Shown here one piece after another: positions 56,560 through 64,000 of a DNA stretch of 64,000 nucleotides (its first letter is position 1; each line of letters begins with the position of its first letter). The stretch comes from Marsupella aquatica (taxonomy: Eukaryota; Marchantiophyta): assembly GCA_973895155.1 (NCBI GenBank), contig OZ316892.1, forward strand, positions 27,032,001-27,096,000, written 5' to 3'. The translations under genes were made by a program, and so were the position numbers. The notes under the pieces are model-generated. The model worked only from the letters and a program-made list of their open reading frames with translations, did not search any database and was not told the origin of the DNA.

Positions 56560-59500
56560 ATACCAAGGGATCGGCATACAAGCCGATTACGAGGGCAGAA
56601 CAAATTGAGGCCCTATTAGAAGCCGAGAGAGCACAGCGGCCTAACTCTCAGGAGCAAGAGATGGATGAGATGGACAGACACGATCCAGAGCCAAGGCAGG
56701 AAGGGGAGCCGACCACTAATTCAAAACCGAATAGACCGGTAAGGGGACAATCTATGGACACCAAGGAAGGGACCGACTCGGCTAGTCCAGCCGAGATCCC
56801 AGTTTATGGAGGTATGAGATTAGAGAGACTGGAAGCCGAACTGGACCCGAATTTGAAGAAGCAGATTAATATGATCCAAGCACGGCAATATCGGAAGCTC
56901 GACTTAGGAGAGGGAAGAGAACTGAACTTAGGGAGAAACCTAGCACCTGAGCTCGAGAAAGAGATCAGTGACTTATTGATTGAATTTCAGGATGTGTTTG
57001 CATGGAGTCACCAAGATCTAAAGGGAGTAGATCCAACACTAGGGGAACATCGAATTGATCTCATGTTAGGAGCCAAATCATTTCGACAACCAATTCGAAG
57101 GATGAACCCGAAGTATTCCCTGCTGGTCAAAACAGAAATCGACAAACTAGTGGAAGCTGGATTCATCACTCCAGTCCTGCATTCAGACTGGGTGTCTCCA
57201 ATGGTGATAGTTCCCAAGAAAGCTGGACCCGATGGTAAACCCAAGATCCGGGTTTGTCAGGATTACAGGAAGCTGAATGAAGCAACATTAAAAGACCATT
57301 TTCCTTTACCGTTTACTGATATGGTACTAGACATGGTAGCCAGTCATGAACTATATTCATTCATGGATGGATACTCTGGTTATAACCAAATCAGGATTTG
57401 GCAGGAAGACCAAATCAAGACGGCCTTCATCACGGAATGGGGGATCTATGTCTTCAATCGTATGCCGTTTGGACTCTGCAACGCACCAGCTATGTTCCAA
57501 CGATTAATGGTGAACATTTTTCATGATTATTTGAGAAAGTTCATGGAAATCTTCATTGATGACTTTGCAGTATTCGGGAAGGCATCGAAACATGCTAAAT
57601 ACCTCAGGAAAACCTTCATGAGATGTAGAGAGGTGGGTCTCAAGTTACACCAGATAAATGTTTTTTTGCAGTAACCGAGGGGGTGCTACTAGGTCACAAG
57701 GTATCAAGGAAGGGCATTGAGATTGACAAAGGTAAGCTAGCAGTATGGCTAGATATCATGCAACCTAAGAACATAAAGGATGTAAGATCCTTCTTGGGAT
57801 GCATTGGTTACTATCGCCGGTTCATCAAGGATTTTGCCAAGCTAGCTTTACCATTAACCAATATGCTCAAGGCAGGAGCAGACTTCGAACCCACACCCGA
57901 ACGAGTCACAGCGGTGGTAGAATTGAAGCAGATGTTAGTAGAGGCCCCAGTCATGATAGCACCGGACTGGAACAAAGATTTTCATGTTTTTGTAGATGTC
58001 TCGGGCTTCTGTATTGGCTCAGTACTAAGTCAGTTGGATGAGAAAGGAAGGGACCATCCCATATACTTCGCAAGCCGTCAGCTTGCCGATGCCGAACGGA
58101 ACTACTCTACCACGGAAAGAGAAGCATTAGGAGTCATTTATTCTTGTAAAAAGTTTAGGCATTATTTACTAGGGTACAAGGTAATCTTTCATACTGATCA
58201 TGAAAGTTTGAAGTACCTAGTCAATAAGCCGGACCTTACAGGCAGAGTAGCAAGATGGATTTTGCTATTACAGGAGTTTGACTATGAGCTGAGGATCAAG
58301 CCGGGAAAGTTACATGCCAATGCCGACTTCTTTTCAAGGATCACAGGTAAACCTGCCACGGATTGCATCGATGATCGATTCCCCGACGAGGAGCTATTCG
58401 TTGTGGAAATAGCTGGTACATGGTACCCTGAGATTTTACAATTTCTCAGCACTTCCAGATTACAGCCAGGATTAAGCCGAGAGCAAGCCGCAGTCTTTGT
58501 GCGGAAGGTCAGACAGTATCAGTGCATTAAAGGCATACTGCACAAGCATGGAATCAACGGCACGATTCAAAGGTGTTTGGAAAAGAGAGAGGTAAAACGA
58601 GTCCTACGGGCCATGCATGGAGAGGAGGCCGGAGGACATTTTGCCCCAGTAACCACGTCTAAGAAGATATTAAATGCCGGTTACTGGTGGCCCACCTTGC
58701 ACAAAGATGTCTATCAGTTTATCAAACAATGCGATCCTTGTCAACGAGCGGGAGGACCAAGGGCGTCCACCAGGCATCCACTGCACCCTATTCTACCTTT
58801 GGCACCATTCGAGAAGTGGGGTATTGATTACATTGGACCTCTGAAACCACTGACCCACCCTCGACGGAACAAGTACATAATCCTGGCTACGGATTATGCA
58901 ACTAAATGGGTAGAGGCCAGACCAACAACGAAGGATGATGCAATTACTACGACTAGATTCATGTATGAGCAGATCTTCACCAGGTATGGAGCACCCCTAG
59001 AATTAGTTAGTGATAGAGGAACCCATTTTTTGAATGATATAATTAGTCGTTTAAATGAGCAGTATTTAGTTAAACATAGGCCTACTACTCCCTACCATCC
59101 AAAGGCAAACGGGTTGACAGAACGAGCAAACGGAATCATAGGAAAGATATTGAACAAGACAGTAGCTCAGAACAAACTCGATTGGGATGATAAATTGTTT
59201 GCTGCTGTTTTTGCTTACAATCTTGCCTATAAATCCACTACCGGTCATACACCCTTCTTCTTAACCTTTGGACAAGAAGCCCTGGTACCCATGCAACTTG
59301 AGATACCGATATTTCAAGTTACAATTGAGGAAAGAGCCTCAGCGGAGGAGAGCCTAAAGGAGCGAGAATATAGGTTAGAAGCTTTAGAGGAAGCGAGAAT
59401 GATTTCAGCCGAGAGAGTAGAATATAGACAGAATATCATGAAGCAGCAGTATGATAAAAGGTTAAAAGTAGTTAGTATTCATACCGGTGATCTTGTGCTA

Positions 59501-59731
59501 CTTTATGACAGTAGATATAGTAGGTTTCCAGGAAAGCTTTACACTCGCTGGTTAGGACCCTTTAGAGTAACCATGATGTTCCCCAATGGCTCCGTACAAT
59601 TGGCCAACATTACGGGAGAGGTATATCCAGTTCGCATCCATTATGACCGCCTCAAGAAATACTATATGGACGAAGATGAAGTTGTTCGCGAGGACGCTTC
59701 ACAATTAAGTGGGGAGCTATGTGATGCCTAG
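56466..59731 (+). pseudogene. gypsy Pol, element 2, single frameshift
   Basis: Same domains as element 1. The first frame (56466-57674) passes through the site of the element 1 TAG as CAG and includes the IFIDD active site. It is lost by a 1-base deletion near 57651, where element 1 has three C residues and this copy two. The rest (57683-59731: end of RT, RNase H, integrase) is open. An RT substitution changes Arg to Trp in QIRIWQED. The stop (59729-59731) is within LTR 3. Confidence 0.9.
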
Positions 59732-62700
59732 ACAGGAATCACTCGGCCGGTTAAGTGGGTAAAGCAGGAAGGCACCCTAGGAACACCTTAGTATAGTGAC
59801 AAAACTAGGAAAATATAAACAATTAGGGGCAACCATGGAACCCGGGCCGAGGCCGGAGGTAAGGCTAAGGGTGAAAACCCAATTAGGGTTAGGGCGCGTT
59901 AAGCGTCGGCGGCTAGGAAGGATCAACGAGAAGAAGGACCGGCAGAGGAGAGGGGTAAGGAGCGCTTGCAGGAGATGGTGGCTCATTTGCGAGCACGAAC
60001 TAGGCAGACGACTACGGGAGGCCAACTACTGTCAGCTGCTTAGGCAAGCACTCGGGGAGAGAATAGATACCGACGATCGACCTAAGGAGGGTATGAGCAA
60101 CGTCAATCAAGCGGCACATTTCTGGGGATGCCTGTTCGAACGGGCAACTGAGTACATCAAGACTTACGAGGATGAGGAGTCAGAAAGGGCAGCTCGAGAA
60201 CGGCAGGAGCTCGCTCGATTGTGGGAGCTGCAGAAGACGGCTTTCTTAGGAGGCGAACTCATCAAGGACGAGTTCCTGTGGACGCCTACTTCCAATCAAC
60301 TCGACGATCTTCTGTTTTGCAAAGACAGCGTCGTCGGCATCTGAGAGGCCATCAAGAACTGCAACGACATACACTGGGAATTAAAGGGTAGCACGGAAAG
60401 GTGGACCCAGGCAACGGTGCTAGGAGAAACCTCCACGGTAGCAGAGATGAAGAGGAAGGGGGCCGTCAACGATGAAGCCACCCCGGCAAAAAGAACGAGG
60501 TCGGCGGCACCAAAGAAGCCAGCCGAGCAGCAGAGCAGGAGGCAGGGAGAAGCCGAAGAGGAGGAGGTCGATCCCATCAAGGCCATTCCAACCAGGGATG
60601 ACACCTGGAAGGGCTGGGCGGCAACCCTACCGGTGGAGGTGCAACTACATTTTGCACGGGAGGAGGATGCATGCTTTACGGCCATGCAGACCAAGAAGTA
60701 CCAAGGCTTCATGGCCGGATCCGGCTTGGAGGCCTTTGTAAGATTACCATGGCTGAAGCCGGAGGTACCGGAGTCAGACCTATTAGAATTCGTGGGGTCA
60801 TGGGAACCCGAGACCAATTGCACGAGGATATATGGGAAGGATTTCTATCTTACTCCCAAGGCAATAAGACCAAAGTTGATACCAGGAAGACCTTGCTTGA
60901 CAAGGAGTTCCGGTCGTTCCCCGGGCCATCAACGAAGAATGGCTTCTTCCGGAACACCTGCACCAACCCGCACATAGGAGAGATGATCGACTTCTTGCGG
61001 GTGACCATGCATTGTAACTTGCCGAGGGCAGAGATCGGCAAGGCACAGGTCTATCTGGCAGAAAGGCCAGACCCAAGCCGGGACTACAACGGGTACCTCC
61101 TCAACCAATTGAAGAAGATCTTAAAGGAGGAGCAGCAGGTAATTGGCATGGGGAGCGTGTCGCGGCTTGGCTATCACATGCCGCTGTTGTGCCGGTATGC
61201 CAGAGGTCAGACTTTTGCCCCGGTACTTCCCCTGCAGGTAAGGGCACCCGAGGAAGCTCCAACGCCGAGGCCGTTGGCTGAGAAGCCTCAACCACCTGTT
61301 AGTCCTACGATCGAGCAGGTGTTTAGGCCCAGGAAGGAAGACTTGCCGATGCAGCAACCAGGCATGCAGAGTCTGCTGAAACTACTGGAGAAAGAAAAGA
61401 AATCGGCATCGGCAACAACAACGGCAACGGCAACAATGCAGGACACTACTACAGAGGTAGGCCTACACCGGCTCACAAGAGAAAACCCCTTTGCTGGAGA
61501 CAAGGAGAGAATCAGACCGGAATCCAAGCCAGGTGTTCGAATGTACGTGGGAACCTCAAGCTCTGAATCTGAGGCAGAATTGCCTGAAGCTCCTACCGAC
61601 GAAGAGGAGAGGGAGAAGCCGGACGTCCAAGAGGTAGAGGAGGCAGTGGAGGACTGCAGCCATGATAATTCCGGCTATGGGTCGGACCATCACGTTCCAG
61701 GAGTAAGGACCTGTGGCCGGTTTGTCCCCACACTTCCAAGGGTAGTGCGAGGGGACCCCAACCAGCAGAGTAGCCCTGAGTCTCCCCCACCAGATGTTGC
61801 TCCCCCGAGCTTCGACGGCATAAAACAGACGGTGCAGGAATTTCAGGAGCGAATCAAGCAGGAGGAAGAGGCCGCCCTGGCTAAGGAAAAGGATTTACCA
61901 GGAGGAGATTGGCCGGAGGACATCAGGCGGCTAGCCGAAAAAGGAAGCAAACCTCTAGCCACGATTGAAGAGATCCGCAGGACGGCTTGGGAGCAAAGGC
62001 CACGATGGGCGATGCCGATCACTTCTACTTACTCCACCTACGCTAAGAATAGAGCCATGGAGTATGGTGAGATGTGTGGGGAACTTGCGCTCGGCATCTT
62101 TGGAGAGGAGTTGGAGGTAGGACCCTTTTTCCATAGGGAGCAGTTGGAGAAGCACCAATTAGAAGAAGCGGTGGCTTTAGAGAGAAGCAAGAAGGACGAG
62201 GTCATTCGGCGGCTTAGGAGGATGGAAGCCGAGATTGAAGATCTAAGGGCGGCCAAGAAAGCCCAAGATGAACTGCGGATTAAACGACATGAGCTGAACA
62301 TCATGCAGGGGCAGTTGGACACCGCGCAGGCTGAAAATCAGAATATCAAGGATAAACTGACTCAGACGCAGGAAGAGTTGGCCGACACGATCAAAGAGAG
62401 GGAGAAGTGGAAGCAAGAGCTGAAGAATACAGAGGAGGCCCACATAACAGCCAACAGCCGGGCCATGGCGGAGACCCAAAGAAAGGAATGGGCGTTGAAA
62501 GGGGAGCTCGAGAAAATCCGCGGAGCCCTTGAGCAGAAGGAGGTCGAGTTAGGGAAATCCTATCAAGGGATTATGGCGCTGCAGCAGGAGCTTGCGTCCG
62601 TGACGGCCAGCTTCAAGGCCGACCTAAGGGAGAAGGACGAGATGCTCGAACAGACTTACGCCAAGATGAACCAGATGGAGTCTGTCATCATTGCAGAGCT

Positions 62701-64000
62701 CGACAAGGAGCTAAGAGCAACCCAGGAGGAGAGGGCTACCTTGAAGAAGGAATTGGAGGAAGCCCACAGGGAGCAGGAGGAGGCCAAAAACGAGCTGGAG
62801 GGGGCACGTAAGGACCTGGATGAAACCCAAGAGGAGTTGGAGGAAATCACGAGGAAGATGGAGAACCTACAGCGGCGGGCCGACAACCAAACAGAGCGGC
62901 TGAAGAAACAAGCCGCAGTATTTAAATGCTTAGCTGCAGCAGGTCCATCTCCCGTTGGGACAAACCAGTTACCAGGGGTGGTAATTGCCGAAGGACAAGC
63001 CGCGTCAACTGCACCAGTGCCGGAAGTAAGTGGGAAGGGGAAGGGACCAGCTGCCGAGCCACCAACGAAGAAGAAGCGGAAACCTTCAGGGTCAAGGAGT
63101 AATACGACTTCACAGGCCGTGGTGATCAAGGAGGTAGACCCAGCACCGACCCCAGACAGGGTCACGGCTAGGGATCCAACTACCCTAGGGGAAGGGGAGG
63201 CCGAAGCCGAGGGAGTGGCTGAAGCCGAAGCCGAGGGAGTGACTGAGGCCGAAGCCGTGGGTATTGCCGAGGCCGGTGTCGAGACTGAAGCCGAAGGTGG
63301 ACCCAGTCAGGCCGATGGAGAGTTGACTCAGTCAAGGGCAGGTAATCTGTCAGAGAATGAACCTACGGCAGTGGCTGAGGAGGAAGCGTTGGGGGCGTCC
63401 ATTAAGGATCCACCACCGGTGTCGTGACGGTGCAAGGGCGCCGTTCCTTTTAGGGAGGGCGGACGTGGAGGGAGGAGGCGTGAGTGGGCAGGGCGGGCTC
63501 GGATCTCCACGTTTAGGATTAGGATCAGAACCAGGAGCGGCCCTGACACTTAGCTTAGTGGGATTGCGGTCCCACTAGTAGGAGCAACACTTGTGCTCCT
63601 GCCTTGCTGTACATAGGTAGATTCGGGCAAGTAGATTACTGTTAAGTAGATTAGGCTTACGCTGCAAAGAATGGCGGATCCACTACCAGGATAAGTACCT
63701 GGGCAGCGGGGAGCTCAGGGCCTCTTCTTTAGCAAGTTTTTAGTTTGCACCAGCCGGGCTGGGATCAAGTAGTACGAGAAGCTCTCGGTTAGTCATACAG
63801 TGACCCTTGTGTATATTCATGTTTCCTCATGCCTAAGAGCTGAATAGAGTTGGCCTCACGGCTTAGTTCGCAGAACTTGTGTATGAGATGTACTATTTGT
63901 ATGGCAAGTGCATGGTATGACTCAGTCAGAATGAGTCATTTTGCTATTTGTGTGTCGCATTAACTTGTGTGAAGAGTGCCCACATCAACAGAAGGAAGGA
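59720..64000 (+). repeat. gypsy LTR 3, cut by window edge
   Basis: 4,281 bp of an expected roughly 4,620. It is the 3' LTR of element 2. Whether a third internal region or the GCTGT target repeat follows cannot be seen. Confidence 0.92.
59835..63427 (+). pseudogene. LTR-encoded coiled-coil protein, LTR 3 copy
   Basis: ATG at 59835. It shares with LTR 2 the TGA (here 60342-60344), and with LTRs 1 and 2 the 31-bp deletion (near 60861). It has CAG where LTR 2 has TAG. The long C-terminal frame to 63427 is open and keeps the coiled coil, basic patch and acidic repeat. Confidence 0.7.

Larger units (their letters stand above)
38036..64000 (+). mobile_element. tandem Ty3/gypsy array: LTR-internal-LTR-internal-LTR
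   Basis: Three near-identical LTRs start at 38036, 48877 and 59720, spaced 10,841 and 10,843 bp. Each gap holds a full internal region (6,219 and 6,223 bp) with PBS, gag-pro and pol. The middle LTR serves both elements. The left target flank is GCTGT (38031-38035); the right end is outside the window. The integrase has no recognisable chromodomain after its GPF motif, so it does not look like a chromovirus. Internal regions differ by roughly 15 substitutions and two indels by eye. Confidence 0.93.

Overview
The window is eukaryotic and almost certainly from a plant (streptophyte) with a repeat-rich nuclear genome. It holds plant-type CACTA (En/Spm) transposase genes split by short GT-AG introns, Ty1/copia and Ty3/gypsy LTR retrotransposons, an EDM2-like PHD protein and a pseudogene of ribosomal protein eL20 (RPL18a). 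I see no operons, tRNA or rRNA genes or CRISPR arrays. The species cannot be fixed from the sequence. Nearly everything recognisable is mobile DNA or its remains.

Layout. (1) 1-4937, + strand: a decayed TNPD-type CACTA transposase and downstream exons, cut at 4938 by a CACTA terminus. (2) 4938-25718: a region bounded by two inward-facing CACTA ends. It carries a fairly intact TNPA/Ptta-like gene (5705-8876, -), a TNPD transposase with in-frame TAG codons (9054-12751, -), then F-box, double-BRCT and EDM2-like PHD reading frames (13078-15915, -), a Cys-rich frame, and about 8 kb of mostly non-coding DNA with the eL20 pseudogene. (3) 25719-33964, - strand: a dead LTR retroelement whose polyprotein order is gag, zinc knuckles, retropepsin, a C5-cytosine DNA methyltransferase, then RT. 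It is split by a solo gypsy LTR (25808-30137, 5-bp target duplication GGCAT). (4) 33965-38035, +: a Ty1/copia element inserted in that retroelement's gag. (5) 38036-64000, +: a Ty3/gypsy array LTR-internal-LTR-internal-LTR, inserted in the copia integrase and running off the right edge.

The gypsy family is the youngest and most unusual layer. Its roughly 4.6-kb LTRs each hold a reading frame of about 1,100-1,200 codons with a plant-mobile-domain-like region, a long coiled coil, a basic nuclear-localisation-like patch and an acidic repeat. In genomic RNA this frame would follow pol, because it starts about 100 nt after the pol stop codon, which itself lies in the first 12 nt of the LTR. No copy here is intact. 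The two internal regions carry different lesions, and all three array LTRs share a 31-bp frameshifting deletion that the solo LTR lacks.

The two observations most worth following are the DNA methyltransferase built into a retroelement polyprotein and the coding LTR of the gypsy family. Third is the EDM2-like/BRCT/F-box set lying between CACTA termini. All three touch on how transposons may interact with plant chromatin silencing. Functional links are inference only.
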